Shown: positions 16,972-26,068 of the stretch, one piece after another
How the letters are laid out: each line of letters begins with the position of its first letter
Numbering within the stretch: position 1 is the first letter of the stretch
Assembly: GCF_002086795.1 (NCBI RefSeq)
Contig: NZ_MVIM01000002.1
Coordinates: 496,001 to 560,000, forward strand
DNA length: 64,000 bases
Source: Mycolicibacterium tusciae
Lineage (GTDB): Bacteria > Actinomycetota > Actinomycetes > Mycobacteriales > Mycobacteriaceae
Reading direction: 5' to 3'
Position numbers and translations under genes: made by a program
Notes under the pieces: generated by a model
The model's database searches: none
Told to the model about the DNA's origin: nothing
The model's input: the letters and a program-made list of their open reading frames with translations, nothing else

Positions 16972-17730
16972 TTAGGTGCGGCGGTTGAACCGCGATCCGC
17001 TCGCTCCGCTGACCTGGTCACGCGGCCGCACCACGATCAGATCGAGGTCGACGTGCGACGGGCGTGACGCGACGAATCCGATCACCTCGGCGATGTCCTC
17101 GGCCAGCAGCGGTGTGACACCTTCGTACACCTTGGCGGCGCGCTCCTCGTCACCGTCGAACCGGCGCAGTGAGAAGTCGGTCTTCACCATGCCCGGCGCA
17201 ACTTCGGTGAGCCGCACCGGCTTTCCGAGCAGCTCGCTGCGCAGCGTGCGATGCAGTACGCCCTGGGCGTGTTTGGCCGAGGTGTAGCCGCCGCCGTAGT
17301 CGTAGATCTCGACAGCCGCGATCGAGGTGACCGTGACGATCAGCCCGTCGCCCGAGTCGATCAGCTTCGGCAGCAGCGCGCGGGTGACCCGCAGAGTGCC
17401 CAGAACATTGGCCTCCCACATCCACCGCCAGTGCTCGATGTCGGCCTCTGCCACCGGCTCGAGTCCGCGCGCGCCGCCGGCGTTGTTCACCAGCACATCG
17501 ACCCTGTTCAGGCTGTCGGCCAGGGCGTTGACGGCGTCGGAATCAGTGACGTCGGTCACAATCGCGGTCCCACCGATCTCGTCGGCCAGGGCCTGGATCG
17601 GCTCGGCGCGCCGGGCTGCGCAGACCACATGAAAGCCAAGGGCGGCAAGGGTTCTCGCGGTCGCTGCACCGATACCGGCGCTGGCGCCGGTCACCACCGC
17701 GACCCGCCTGTCGGTCTCTGGTGTCGTCAT
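16972..17730 (-). CDS. Short-chain dehydrogenase/reductase (Rv0484c-like)
   Basis: A classical SDR oxidoreductase of 252 residues. The NAD(P) motif TGASAGIG is at 14-21, NNAG at 82-85, and the catalytic Ser136, Tyr149 and Lys153 (YTSAK) are all present. Arg-Arg after strand 2 (CAARRAEP) suggests NADPH preference. It is most like the group of YdfG-type serine/3-hydroxy acid dehydrogenases, but the substrate is not known. It is divergent from the ROK regulator gene; a palindrome lies five bases from its start codon. Confidence 0.9.
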   Translation of the reverse strand: MTTPETDRRVAVVTGASAGIGAATARTLAALGFHVVCAARRAEPIQALADEIGGTAIVTDVTDSDAVNALADSLNRVDVLVNNAGGARGLEPVAEADIEHWRWMWEANVLGTLRVTRALLPKLIDSGDGLIVTVTSIAAVEIYDYGGGYTSAKHAQGVLHRTLRSELLGKPVRLTEVAPGMVKTDFSLRRFDGDEERAAKVYEGVTPLLAEDIAEVIGFVASRPSHVDLDLIVVRPRDQVSGASGSRFNRRT

Positions 17731-17734
17731 GGGC

Positions 17735-17757
17735 CCAACTTTAGTTGGCGTGCTAAA
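17735..17757. promoter_or_regulatory. Overlapping palindromes in the SDR/ROK divergent promoter
   Basis: CCAACT-TT-AGTTGG (17735-17748) is a perfect 6-base inverted repeat; TTTAG (17740-17744) and CTAAA (17753-17757) form a second, overlapping pair. The site is immediately upstream of the SDR start and about 150 bases from the ROK regulator start. It is a good candidate for the binding site of the divergently encoded ROK repressor. Confidence 0.5.
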
Positions 17758-17902
17758 TTCGCCGCGTGTCCAGGAGTCAGGCTGCCCGCATCACGCGGCA
17801 CTGTTGTTGTTGCGCACTTCGCCGCTCCTGATTCCGCTGTCCTGATGACAGTCCCCGGGTGTGGCACCGACCCCCCGGCCGACTTCACAAAAGGACACTC
17901 CC

Positions 17903-19177
17903 GTGCGCACCGTATCTCCCACTCTCCATAAGCCCCCCGCTCACGCCAAGCGCGCTCTGCTTGCACGTCATCACGTCGTGGCGCCCTCGCTGCGGGTAGC
18001 CGAGGCGGCCGCGGGCTCCGTGTTCAGCGCCGCGCGCCTGCGCGGCCCGATCGCGCGTGACGTCATCGCGCAGGTCACCGGACTGAGCATCGCGACGGTC
18101 AACCGACAGGTGACGGCGCTGCTCGATGCGGGAGTCCTGCGGGAGCGCGCCGACCTGGCGGTCGCCGGAGCCATCGGCAGGCCGCGAGTTCCCGTCGAGG
18201 TCAATCACGAGCCCTATCTGACCTTGGGCATCCACATCGGTGCGCGCACCACCAGCATCGTGGCCACCGATCTGTTCGGCCGGACGCTCGACGTCGTCGA
18301 GACGCCGACGCCGCGTGCCCCGCAGGCCGCCGCGCTGGCCTCGTTGGCCGCCAGCGCCCGCCGCTACCTCAGCCGTTGGCACCGCCGCCGCGCACTGTGG
18401 GTCGGCGTGGCCGCGGGTGGCGTCGTCGACAGCGCGACGGGTTACCTCGATCATCCGCGGCTGGGCTGGTCGGAGGCTCCCGTCGGGCCGGTGCTCGCCG
18501 AAGCGCTCGGCCTGCCCGTGTCGGTCGCCTCCCACGTCGACGCGATGGCCGGTGCCGAACTTCTGCTCGGGGGCCGTCGGCAGCCGGTGTCCGAGAGCGC
18601 GGGCACAAGTCTGTACGTCTACGCGCGCGAGACCGTCGGCTACGCGCTGTCCATCGGCGGGCGGGTGCATTCGCCGAGCAGCGGACCGGGCACCATCGCC
18701 GCGCTGCCCGCGGACTCGGAGCTGCTGGGCGGCACCGGCCAGCTCGAGTCCACGGTCAGCGACGAAGCCGTGCTGATCGCCGCCCGCAAGGCCCGCATCA
18801 TCAGCGGCGACGGTCCGGCCTCGACGATGCAGGCGGTGCTGCGGGCCGCCCGGCAGGGCGACGAGCAGGCGCAGGGCCTGCTCGCCGAGCGGGCCAGTGT
18901 GCTGGGCCAGGCTGTCGCGTTGTTGCGCGACATGCTCAACCCCGACGACCTCGTGGTCGGCGGCCAGGCCTTCACCGAGTATCCGGAGGGCATGGAATGG
19001 GTCGAGGCGGCGTACACGCAACGCTCGGTCATGCCGCCGCGTCAGATCCGGGTCACGGCGTTCGGTAATCGGGTGCAGGAGGCCGGCGCCGGCGTGGTGT
19101 CCCTCGTCGGGCTCTACGCCGACCCCATCGGCGCGATGAAGCGGGCCCTCAACCGGCGCCCCGAGGTGAGTGCGTAG
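17903..19177 (+). CDS. ROK-family transcriptional regulator (Rv0485-like)
   Basis: A 424-residue regulator with an N-terminal winged helix (residues about 30-80, including ARDVIAQVTGLSIATVNRQVTALLDAG) and a C-terminal ROK sugar-kinase-like domain (starting around LTLGIHIGARTTSIVATDLFG). It is unlikely to be a kinase because the usual ROK zinc-binding Cys motif is absent. The GTG at 17903 has AAAGGA at 17890-17895; an upstream GTG at 17861 has no such site. It is syntenic with Rv0485, which regulates PE/PPE genes in M. tuberculosis. The palindromes near the divergent SDR start may be its operator. Confidence 0.88.
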   Translation: MRTVSPTLHKPPAHAKRALLARHHVVAPSLRVAEAAAGSVFSAARLRGPIARDVIAQVTGLSIATVNRQVTALLDAGVLRERADLAVAGAIGRPRVPVEVNHEPYLTLGIHIGARTTSIVATDLFGRTLDVVETPTPRAPQAAALASLAASARRYLSRWHRRRALWVGVAAGGVVDSATGYLDHPRLGWSEAPVGPVLAEALGLPVSVASHVDAMAGAELLLGGRRQPVSESAGTSLYVYARETVGYALSIGGRVHSPSSGPGTIAALPADSELLGGTGQLESTVSDEAVLIAARKARIISGDGPASTMQAVLRAARQGDEQAQGLLAERASVLGQAVALLRDMLNPDDLVVGGQAFTEYPEGMEWVEAAYTQRSVMPPRQIRVTAFGNRVQEAGAGVVSLVGLYADPIGAMKRALNRRPEVSA

Positions 19178-19207
19178 CAGGCCGGTGTCCGGCCACGGTG
19201 TAGACAT

Positions 19208-20572
19208 GTGTGTGTGCGCCCAGCCACGGATCTGACAGGTCTTGCGGTTCCGGGGTCTGATGTCGCCGGCCTTCCGGCTCCGCGACGAGTAGCCGTGTTG
19301 TCGGTGCACACCTCGCCGCTGGCGCAGCCCGGCACCGGAGACGCGGGCGGGATGAACGTCTACGTCCTGCAGAGCGCGCTGCAGATGGCCCGCCGCGGCG
19401 TCGAGGTGGAGATCTTCACCAGGGCGACGTCATCGGCGGATGCGCCCGTCGTGCGCGTCGCGCCGGGGGTCCTCGTCCGCAACGTCGTCGCCGGCCCGTT
19501 CGAGGGTCTGGACAAGTACGACCTGCCCACCCAGCTGTGCGCCTTCACCGCGGGCGTCCTGCGGGCCGAGGCCACCCACGAGCCCGGCTACTACGACGTC
19601 GTGCACTCGCACTACTGGTTGTCGGGTCAGGTGGGCTGGCTGGCACGGGATCGGTGGGCCGTGCCGCTCGTACATACGGCGCACACCCTGGCCGCGGTCA
19701 AGAATGCGGCGCTCGCCGACGGTGACGCACCCGAGCCGCCGCTGCGCGCGGTCGGTGAGCAGCAGGTGGTCGACGAGGCGGACCGGATGATTGTCAACAC
19801 CGAAACCGAAGCACGCCAACTTGTTTCGCTGCATCACGCCGATCCGGCTCGCATTGACGTCGTCCACCCCGGCGTCGACCTCGAGCTCTTCACACCCGGT
19901 GACCGGGCCGCCGCACGCGCCGCGCTGGGGCTGCGGGCCGACGAGCAGGTGCTGGCCTTCGTCGGGCGGATCCAACCGCTGAAGGCGCCCGACGTGCTGC
20001 TGCGCGCCGCTGCCCGGCTGACCGGCCGGTTCGGCGCACTACGGGTGCTCGTGGCCGGCGGACCGTCCGGCAGCGGGCTAGCCGCACCCGAGTCGTTGAT
20101 TCAATTGGCCGAAGAACTGGGTATCACCGCACACGTGACATTCCTGCCGCCGCAGTCGCGCGATCAACTCGTCGACGTGTACCGGGCCGCCGATCTGGTC
20201 GCCGTGCCGAGCTATTCGGAATCGTTCGGGCTCGTCGCCGTCGAGGCGCAGGCCTGTGGGACGCCCGTCGTGGCGGCCGCCGTCGGCGGGCTGCCGGTCG
20301 CGGTGCGGGACGGCGTCACCGGAACGCTGGTGGACGGCCACGACGTGGACGACTGGGCGAACGCCATCGGCGCCGTGTTGGACAAGGGACCGGAGACGAT
20401 GCGCGCGGCCGCCGTCGAGCATGCCGCGACGTTCTCGTGGGCCCGCACCGTCGACGCGCTGCTCACCAGCTACGGACGCGCGATGTCGGACTATCGCGCC
20501 CGCCAGCGCAAGGACGTGGCGGCGCGCCGCAGTGGCCGGCGATTCACGATCCGGCGCGGGGTGCGTGCGTGA
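19208..20572 (+). CDS. mshA: D-inositol-3-phosphate glycosyltransferase
   Basis: First enzyme of mycothiol synthesis: adds GlcNAc from UDP-GlcNAc to inositol 3-phosphate. The 454-residue GT4 protein has the N-domain loop [17 protein letters not shown] at about 38-54, [21 protein letters not shown], the C-domain strand [13 protein letters not shown] and the EX7E motif in [18 protein letters not shown] basic C-terminal tail ends [10 protein letters not shown]. The GTG at 19208 was taken; a second GTG at 19214 is equally possible. The extra N-terminal part encodes a 24-base sequence that also occurs at 30316-30339. The stop overlaps the next start by four bases. Confidence 0.95.
   Translation: MCVRPATDLTGLAVPGSDVAGLPAPRRVAVLSVHTSPLAQPGTGDAGGMNVYVLQSALQMARRGVEVEIFTRATSSADAPVVRVAPGVLVRNVVAGPFEGLDKYDLPTQLCAFTAGVLRAEATHEPGYYDVVHSHYWLSGQVGWLARDRWAVPLVHTAHTLAAVKNAALADGDAPEPPLRAVGEQQVVDEADRMIVNTETEARQLVSLHHADPARIDVVHPGVDLELFTPGDRAAARAALGLRADEQVLAFVGRIQPLKAPDVLLRAAARLTGRFGALRVLVAGGPSGSGLAAPESLIQLAEELGITAHVTFLPPQSRDQLVDVYRAADLVAVPSYSESFGLVAVEAQACGTPVVAAAVGGLPVAVRDGVTGTLVDGHDVDDWANAIGAVLDKGPETMRAAAVEHAATFSWARTVDALLTSYGRAMSDYRARQRKDVAARRSGRRFTIRRGVRA
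19259..19282 (+). repeat. 24-base dispersed repeat, copy 1 (inside mshA 5' end)
   Basis: Identical over 24 bases to 30316-30339. The core GCCGG-CCTT-CCGGC can form a small hairpin. Here it encodes DVAGLPAP in the poorly conserved N-terminus of MshA. Confidence 0.7.
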
Positions 20573-21090
20573 CTGCCAGCGCGCGGGACATCATCGAGCA
20601 GACCTGCAAGGAGAACGGCCTCACCTGTACCCGCCATGAAGGTGCCCGCGGCGGGTTGCCCGGCATCATCGTCGAACTGCCCGGCGAGCGTCGGCTGACG
20701 ACCAACACCATCCTGTCCATCGGTGAACATTCGGTGCGCGTGGAAGCGTTCGTCTGCCGCAAACCCGACGAAAACCACGAGGGTGTCTACCGATTTCTGC
20801 TGAAGCGCAACCGCCGTCTCTACGGCGTCGCCTACACGCTGGACAACGTCGGCGACATCTACCTCGTCGGCCGGATGGCGCTGGCGTCGGTCACCTCCGA
20901 TGAGATCGACCGGGTGCTCGGTCAAGTGCTCGAAGCCGTCGACACGGACTTCAACACACTGTTGGAGTTGGGTTTTCGGTCGTCCATCCAAAAAGAGTGG
21001 GAGTGGCGGGTGTCGCGTGGTGAGTCGCTGAAGAACCTGCAGGCCTTCGCTCACCTCATCGACGAAGACGACGAGGACGCCTCCGACTAG
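20569..21090 (+). CDS. YbjN-domain protein (Rv0487-like)
   Basis: A 173-residue protein with a YbjN / type III secretion chaperone-like fold, syntenic with Rv0487. It starts at a GTG that overlaps the mshA stop (GTGA), so it is translationally coupled to mycothiol synthesis. Typical features are [22 protein letters not shown] in the first half and [18 protein letters not shown] near the end, followed by an acidic tail. The role is unknown. Confidence 0.85.
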   Translation: MTASARDIIEQTCKENGLTCTRHEGARGGLPGIIVELPGERRLTTNTILSIGEHSVRVEAFVCRKPDENHEGVYRFLLKRNRRLYGVAYTLDNVGDIYLVGRMALASVTSDEIDRVLGQVLEAVDTDFNTLLELGFRSSIQKEWEWRVSRGESLKNLQAFAHLIDEDDEDASD

Positions 21091-21100
21091 GCTCTGTGCC

Positions 21101-21847
21101 ATGGGAGACTCCACGCTGATTCTGCTGCGGCACGGTGAGAGCGAGTGGAACGCGAAGAACTTGTTCACCGGCTGGGTCGACGTCGACCTCACCGACAAGG
21201 GCAGGGCCGAGGCGTTGCGCGCGGGCGAGCTGATCAAGGAGCTCGACCGCCAACCCGACGTGCTGTACACCTCGCTGCTGCGCCGGGCGATCACCACCGC
21301 GAACCTGGCGCTGGACGCCGCGGACCGGCACTGGATTCCGGTGCACCGCGACTGGCGGCTCAACGAGCGGCACTACGGCGCCCTGCAGGGCCTCAACAAG
21401 GCCGAGACCAAGGACAAGTACGGCGACGAGCAGTTCATGAAGTGGCGGCGCAGCTACGACACCCCGCCACCGCCGATCGAGGCGGGCACCAGGTTCAGCC
21501 AGGACCGCGATCCGCGGTACGCCGATATCGGCGGTGGCCCGCTGACCGAGTGCCTCAAGGACGTCGTCGAGCGATTCGTGCCGTATTTCGAGGGCACGAT
21601 CGTGCCCGATCTGCGTGCCGGCAAGACCGTGCTCATCGCCGCCCACGGCAACTCGCTGCGCGCGTTGGTGAAGTATCTGGACGGAATGTCGGACGAAGAC
21701 GTGGTCGGACTGAACATTCCGACCGGCATTCCTCTTCGCTACGACCTGGATTCCGACCTCAAGCCGGCGGTCGTCGGCGGCACCTACCTGGACCCCGAGG
21801 CCGCGGCGGCGGGTGCGGCCGCAGTTGCTGCGCAGGGCGCGAAGTAG
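21101..21847 (+). CDS. gpmA: 2,3-bisphosphoglycerate-dependent phosphoglycerate mutase
   Basis: Interconverts 3- and 2-phosphoglycerate in glycolysis and gluconeogenesis. The 248-residue product has the phospho-histidine motif [10 protein letters not shown] (H11), the acid residue in [11 protein letters not shown] (E89) and the second active-site His in AAHGNSLRA (H182). Length fits the family, with an Ala-rich tail after the conserved domain. The ATG at 21101 follows the YbjN gene after 10 bases. Gene order gpm1 then senX3 is conserved in mycobacteria. Confidence 0.96.
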   Translation: MGDSTLILLRHGESEWNAKNLFTGWVDVDLTDKGRAEALRAGELIKELDRQPDVLYTSLLRRAITTANLALDAADRHWIPVHRDWRLNERHYGALQGLNKAETKDKYGDEQFMKWRRSYDTPPPPIEAGTRFSQDRDPRYADIGGGPLTECLKDVVERFVPYFEGTIVPDLRAGKTVLIAAHGNSLRALVKYLDGMSDEDVVGLNIPTGIPLRYDLDSDLKPAVVGGTYLDPEAAAAGAAAVAAQGAK

Positions 21848-21861
21848 ACCGCGGAACAGTG

Positions 21862-21879
21862 CCGCCGGGCAAACGGCGG
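21862..21879 (+). terminator. Short hairpin after gpmA
   Basis: CCGCCG (21862-21867) and CGGCGG (21874-21879) pair around a six-base loop, 15 bases after the gpmA stop. The stem is short, so partial termination before senX3 is the most that can be claimed. Confidence 0.4.
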
Positions 21880-21962
21880 GTTAACGGGGGAAAGCCAGGG
21901 TTCGAATTTCCCAGATTCCTTCTGTGACTTGTCCCGATTTGGCCGCACGCTGCTGGGATGAC

Positions 21963-21969
21963 GTTCACC
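21963..21969 (+). promoter_or_regulatory. Possible RegX3 half-site upstream of senX3
   Basis: GTTCACC lies 20 bases before the senX3 start. RegX3 is known to bind direct repeats of GTTCACC-like sequence and to control its own operon. I could not find a second clear copy at the expected spacing, so this is a weak candidate. Confidence 0.25.
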
Positions 21970-21988
21970 GGGTGCGTACGATTTTCGC

Positions 21989-23176
21989 GTGAGTGTGGTA
22001 ACGGCGCTGCTGCTGTCGGCGCTCGTCGCACTGCTCGCCCTGGCGATCGGTGTGGCGCTCGGGGCGGGGTTGGCGCCCCGTCTGATGGAGCGCAGGCAAC
22101 GGCGCGCGACCGCGCAGTCCGGGATCACCGTTTCTCAGATGCTCGCTCACATCGTGTCGCAATCGCCGGTCGGGATCGTCGTGGTCGACACCTACCGTGA
22201 CGTGGTCTACACCAACGACCGGGCCCGTGAGCTGGGTCTGGTGCGTGACCGGCTGCTCGACGACCGTGCCTGGCTGGCGGCCGAACGCACCCTGACCACC
22301 GGTGAGGACGGTGAGGTCGACCTGTCGCCACGCAAGCGTGCCCACCCGGGCCGATCCGGATTGTCGGTTCGCGGGCACGTCCGCCTGCTGACCGAGCAGG
22401 ATCGCCGCTTCGCCGTCGTCTACGTCGACGACCAGTCCGAGCATGCGCGGATGGAGGCGACCCGCCGTGACTTCGTCGCCAACGTCAGCCATGAACTCAA
22501 GACCCCCGTCGGTGCGATGGGGGTGCTCGCAGAGGCGGTGCTGGCGTCGGCCGATGACCCCGAGACGGTGCGCCGGTTCGCCGACAAGATGTTGGTCGAG
22601 GCGAATCGGCTGGGCAACATGGTGGGCGAACTGATCGAGCTGTCGCGGCTGCAGGGCGCCGAACCGCTGCCCGACCTGGAAGCCGTCGACGTCGACACCG
22701 TCGTCGCCGAGGCGCTGTCGCGGTACAAGGTGGCCGCCGACAACGCCGACATCGCGATCACGACCGACGCGCCGACCGGATTCCGGGTCCTGGGTGACCA
22801 GCCGCTGTTGGTCACCGCCATCGCGAACCTGGTGTCCAACGCAATTGCCTACTCGCCTAACGGTTCTGCGGTGTCGATCAGCAGGCGCCGCCGCGGCGAC
22901 AACATCGAAATCGCCGTCACCGACCGCGGTTTCGGCATCGCCCGCGCGGACCAGGAGCGGGTGTTCGAACGGTTCTTCCGCGTCGACAAGGCGCGTTCCC
23001 GGGCCACCGGCGGCACGGGACTCGGATTGGCGATCGTGAAGCACGTCGCCGCCAACCACAACGGAGCCATCCGGCTGTGGAGTCAACCAGGAACGGGATC
23101 GACGTTCACCCTGTCGATTCCGGCATATCCGCAGGGTGACGATGACCCAGAAGTGCACGTCGAACGAGAGGACTAG
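21989..23176 (+). CDS. senX3: Sensor histidine kinase of the phosphate-response system
   Basis: Membrane-bound kinase that phosphorylates RegX3 when phosphate is limiting, and in M. tuberculosis also responds to redox. The 395-residue product has an N-terminal membrane segment (about 5-28), a PAS-like domain (about 50-150), the H-box [14 protein letters not shown] with H168, an N-box ([12 protein letters not shown]), and G-boxes DRGFGIA and [12 protein letters not shown]. The GTG at 21989 is standard for the family. RegX3 follows seven bases after the stop, without the MIRU repeats found in this gap in M. tuberculosis. Confidence 0.96.
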   Translation: MSVVTALLLSALVALLALAIGVALGAGLAPRLMERRQRRATAQSGITVSQMLAHIVSQSPVGIVVVDTYRDVVYTNDRARELGLVRDRLLDDRAWLAAERTLTTGEDGEVDLSPRKRAHPGRSGLSVRGHVRLLTEQDRRFAVVYVDDQSEHARMEATRRDFVANVSHELKTPVGAMGVLAEAVLASADDPETVRRFADKMLVEANRLGNMVGELIELSRLQGAEPLPDLEAVDVDTVVAEALSRYKVAADNADIAITTDAPTGFRVLGDQPLLVTAIANLVSNAIAYSPNGSAVSISRRRRGDNIEIAVTDRGFGIARADQERVFERFFRVDKARSRATGGTGLGLAIVKHVAANHNGAIRLWSQPGTGSTFTLSIPAYPQGDDDPEVHVERED

Positions 23177-23183
23177 CCAGACA

Positions 23184-23870
23184 ATGACCAGCGTGTTGAT
23201 CGTGGAGGACGAGGAGTCCTTGGCCGATCCCCTGGCCTTTCTCCTGCGCAAGGAGGGCTTCGAAGCCACGGTAGTGGCCGACGGGCCGTCGGCCCTGGCC
23301 GAGTTCGAGCGGGCCGGTGCCGACATCGTCCTGTTGGACCTGATGCTTCCGGGGATGAGCGGTACGGACGTCTGCAAGCAATTGCGTTCGCGTTCAAGCG
23401 TTCCCGTCATCATGGTGACGGCTCGCGATAGTGAAATCGACAAGGTGGTCGGACTCGAACTCGGGGCCGACGACTACGTGACTAAGCCGTACTCTGCGCG
23501 GGAACTGATTGCGCGTATTCGCGCCGTGCTGCGTCGCGGCAGCGACAACGACGACGCAGGGATCGGCGATGGCGTGTTGGAAGCCGGGCCGGTGCGGATG
23601 GACGTCGAACGGCACGTTGTTTCGGTCAACGGCGATGCGATCACGTTGCCGCTCAAAGAGTTCGACCTGCTCGAGTACCTGATGCGCAACAGTGGCCGAG
23701 TGCTCACCCGCGGTCAGCTGATCGACCGGGTGTGGGGTGCCGACTACGTCGGCGACACGAAAACCCTTGACGTGCACGTGAAGCGGCTGCGGTCGAAGAT
23801 CGAGTCCGACCCTGCGAATCCCGTTCATCTGGTCACGGTCCGCGGCTTGGGCTACAAGCTGGAGGGTTAG
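23184..23870 (+). CDS. regX3: Response regulator of the phosphate-response system
   Basis: OmpR/PhoB-type transcription factor activating phosphate-scavenging genes. The 228-residue product has the receiver domain with phospho-acceptor D52 (LLDLMLPGMSG) and K101 (VTKPYS), and a winged-helix DNA-binding domain ending TVRGLGYKLEG. The ATG at 23184 gives MTSVLIVEDE; the frame is open upstream inside senX3, but this start matches the family. The short spacing to senX3 supports one transcript, and a strong hairpin follows the stop. Confidence 0.97.
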   Translation: MTSVLIVEDEESLADPLAFLLRKEGFEATVVADGPSALAEFERAGADIVLLDLMLPGMSGTDVCKQLRSRSSVPVIMVTARDSEIDKVVGLELGADDYVTKPYSARELIARIRAVLRRGSDNDDAGIGDGVLEAGPVRMDVERHVVSVNGDAITLPLKEFDLLEYLMRNSGRVLTRGQLIDRVWGADYVGDTKTLDVHVKRLRSKIESDPANPVHLVTVRGLGYKLEG

Positions 23871-23922
23871 CGATTTCGGTGTACGCCGTCGCGCCGAGCG
23901 CGACCAGCTACACCGAAATCGC
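23870..23922. terminator. Bidirectional hairpin between regX3 and the YCII gene
   Basis: A 14-base perfect inverted repeat: GCGATTTCGGTGTA (23870-23883) and its complement (23909-23922), loop 25 bases. It touches the stop codons of both convergent genes. The core GCGATTTCGGTG recurs at the convergent junction 59639-59691. Confidence 0.75.
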
Positions 23923-24206
23923 TACGAACCGAGGATCTCGAACACCTCAAAGGTGTTGACGCCCGCGGTGACTGACGGATCGCTCTCCGCGATGGCCAGC
24001 ACCTCGGCGCGGTCGGCCGCGCGCAGGACGCCTAGGCCCCACACGCCCTCGGGGTCGGCAACCGGACCGTAGACCACGACCCTGCCGTCGGCCTCCAGTT
24101 GCTGCCAGTACTCCTGATGAGCTGCCATCGCCTGCTGTTCGGCAGGTGTCATCGTCTGCGCGAAATCCGCACGTGGCGGAGTGAGGCGAAAGAAGAACAG
24201 GCTCAT
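23922..24206 (-). CDS. YCII-related domain protein
   Basis: A 94-residue protein of the YCII (YciI-like) family, with the ferredoxin-like fold pattern and the conserved His/Asp region ([22 protein letters not shown]). Family members are small enzymes or dimeric domains of mostly unknown function. Its ATG overlaps the stop of the upstream Cys-rich gene by four bases (ATGA), so the two are translated together. Its stop codon lies within the arm of a hairpin shared with regX3. Confidence 0.82.
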   Translation of the reverse strand: MSLFFFRLTPPRADFAQTMTPAEQQAMAAHQEYWQQLEADGRVVVYGPVADPEGVWGLGVLRAADRAEVLAIAESDPSVTAGVNTFEVFEILGS

Positions 24207-24997
24207 TCGGCCGCGCGGGTCGCGGGGTGTATGGCGATCAGCCCTAAAGCGCTGCGCCGCTTACACATCGCGGCCAGCTCTGCGTAGGCCTTCTCGCCGA
24301 GCAGTTCGGTGAGTTCTGCGGCGTAGGACTCCCACACCTGTTTCTTACCGACGTGCGCGTTCGGATCGCCGGTGCAGTACCAGTGCAGGTCGGCGCCGCC
24401 CTCGCCCCAGCCGCGCCGGTCGTACTCGGTGATCCACGTCTTCAGTATCTCGGTGCCGTCGGGTCGTTCCACCCATTCCTGGGTGCGGCGGATCGGCAGC
24501 TGCCAGCAGACCTCCGGTTTGAGGGTCAGCGGTTCGACCCCGATCTTGAGCGCTTTCGAGTGCAGCGCACATCCGATGCCGCCGGGAAAGCCGGGACGGT
24601 TCAGAAAGATGCAGGCGCCCTTGTACTTCCGGGTGCGCAGATTGGGTTTGTCGTCGTACTCGTCCATTTCGAGGTAGCCCTTTTTACCGAGACCCTTGTC
24701 CCGGAACTGCCAGTCCTCGTCGGTCAGGAGTTTGACCGCCTCTTCGAGTTCGGCGATGTCGTTCTTGTCCGACATGAAGGCCCCGTGGCTGCAGCATCCG
24801 TCGTCGGGCCTGCCCTCCACAGTGCCCTGACAGGCCGGCGTGCCGAACACGCACGTCCACCGCGACAGCAGCCACGTCATGTCGGCCGCGATCAGATGCT
24901 CGGGGTTGTCGGGATCGAAAAACTCCACCCACTCACGGGCAAAGTCGAGTTCAACCTCTCCTGGCCCCGGTGATTTGCTCTTCGCCCGAGGGCTCAT
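24203..24997 (-). CDS. Conserved Cys-rich protein (Rv0495c-like)
   Basis: A 264-residue cytoplasmic protein syntenic with Rv0495c; function unknown. Several Cys are grouped ([48 protein letters not shown]), which suggests a metal or Fe-S site, though no named cluster motif can be assigned. The ATG at 24997 leaves 48 bases to the divergent ppx1 start; a further ATG at 25033 would leave only 12, so the shorter form is preferred. It is transcribed with the YCII gene. Confidence 0.8.
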   Translation of the reverse strand: MSPRAKSKSPGPGEVELDFAREWVEFFDPDNPEHLIAADMTWLLSRWTCVFGTPACQGTVEGRPDDGCCSHGAFMSDKNDIAELEEAVKLLTDEDWQFRDKGLGKKGYLEMDEYDDKPNLRTRKYKGACIFLNRPGFPGGIGCALHSKALKIGVEPLTLKPEVCWQLPIRRTQEWVERPDGTEILKTWITEYDRRGWGEGGADLHWYCTGDPNAHVGKKQVWESYAAELTELLGEKAYAELAAMCKRRSALGLIAIHPATRAAE

Positions 24998-25045
24998 CGC
25001 TGATGCGCTCACAGTATTCAACGGTAAACCCATTACCGTGTAGAG

Positions 25046-26011
25046 GTGCGATTAGGCGTGCTGGATGTCGGCAGCAATACCGTCCACCTATTGGTGGTGG
25101 ACGCGCGTCGGGGCGGCCACCCGACGCCCATGAGTTCGACAAAGGCGTCGCTGCGCCTCGCAGAGTCAATCGACAACAACGGCAAGCTCACTCGCAAGGG
25201 CGCCGACAAATTGATCGGCACGCTCGACGAGTTCTCCAAGATCGCGGCGAGTTCGGGCTGCGCCGAGTTGATGGCGTTCGCGACTTCCGCTGTCCGCGAT
25301 GCGAAGAACTCCGAAGAACTACTCGCCAGGGTGCACGCCGAGACCGGCGTGGCGCTGCAGGTGCTCAGCGGGGTCGATGAGTCCCGGCTGACGTTCCTCG
25401 CGGTGCGCCGCTGGTACGGCTGGAGCGCGGGCCGCATCATCAACATCGACATCGGTGGCGGCTCGCTTGAACTGTCGAACGGCGTCGACGAGGAGCCCGA
25501 GGTTGCGCTGTCGCTGCCGTTCGGTGCGGGCAGGCTGACCCGGGAATGGTTGCCCGACGATCCCCCGGGCCGCCGCCGCGTGAACATGCTGCGCGACTGG
25601 CTGGCCACCGAGCTGGCCGACGCGGGCGCCGAGATGCTCAAGGCGGGCACTCCAGACCTGGCCGTCGCGACCTCGAAGACGTTCCGCTCGCTGGCCCGCC
25701 TCACCGGCGCGGCCCCCTCCGGGGCAGGTCCGAGGGTGAAGCGGACGTTGACGGCCACCGGCCTGAGACAGCTCATAGCATTCATCTCTAGGATGACCGC
25801 GGCTGACCGTGCAGAGTTGGAAGGGGTGAGCGCCGAACGGGCGCCGCAGATCGTGGCCGGAGCCTTGGTAGCTGAGGCGAGCATGAAGGTGCTGGATGTC
25901 GAAAGCGTGGATATCTGTCCATGGGCATTGCGAGAAGGGCTGATTCTGCGGAAACTCGACAGCGAGGCTGATGGAACCGCCTTGGTGGAGACATCTGTCC
26001 AGCGACGCTGA
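25046..26011 (+). CDS. ppx1: Exopolyphosphatase
   Basis: Removes terminal phosphate from polyphosphate (and may act on pppGpp in related enzymes). The 321-residue product belongs to the Ppx/GppA family of the actin-like ATPase fold, with the phosphate-binding loops [16 protein letters not shown] at 4-19 and [10 protein letters not shown] around 134-143, and the conserved [10 protein letters not shown]. The protein is short, lacking the extra C-terminal domains of E. coli Ppx, as in M. tuberculosis Ppx1. The GTG at 25046 has TAGAGG just upstream. With PPK2 and SenX3-RegX3 in the same region, phosphate storage is a theme. Confidence 0.93.
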   Translation: MRLGVLDVGSNTVHLLVVDARRGGHPTPMSSTKASLRLAESIDNNGKLTRKGADKLIGTLDEFSKIAASSGCAELMAFATSAVRDAKNSEELLARVHAETGVALQVLSGVDESRLTFLAVRRWYGWSAGRIINIDIGGGSLELSNGVDEEPEVALSLPFGAGRLTREWLPDDPPGRRRVNMLRDWLATELADAGAEMLKAGTPDLAVATSKTFRSLARLTGAAPSGAGPRVKRTLTATGLRQLIAFISRMTAADRAELEGVSAERAPQIVAGALVAEASMKVLDVESVDICPWALREGLILRKLDSEADGTALVETSVQRR

Positions 26012-26068
26012 CCAGCAGACTGGAGGCTCACACGGCGCCGATTCCAGGGGCCCAGAGGCGAGAGACGA

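Noticed and set aside
21895..21915. GGTTCGAATTTCCC resembling a tRNA T-arm
   Set aside because: No acceptor, D or anticodon stems can be built around it; no cloverleaf.
21965..23443. 492-residue minus-strand frame
   Set aside because: Opposite senX3-regX3, which are certain; no recognisable motif.
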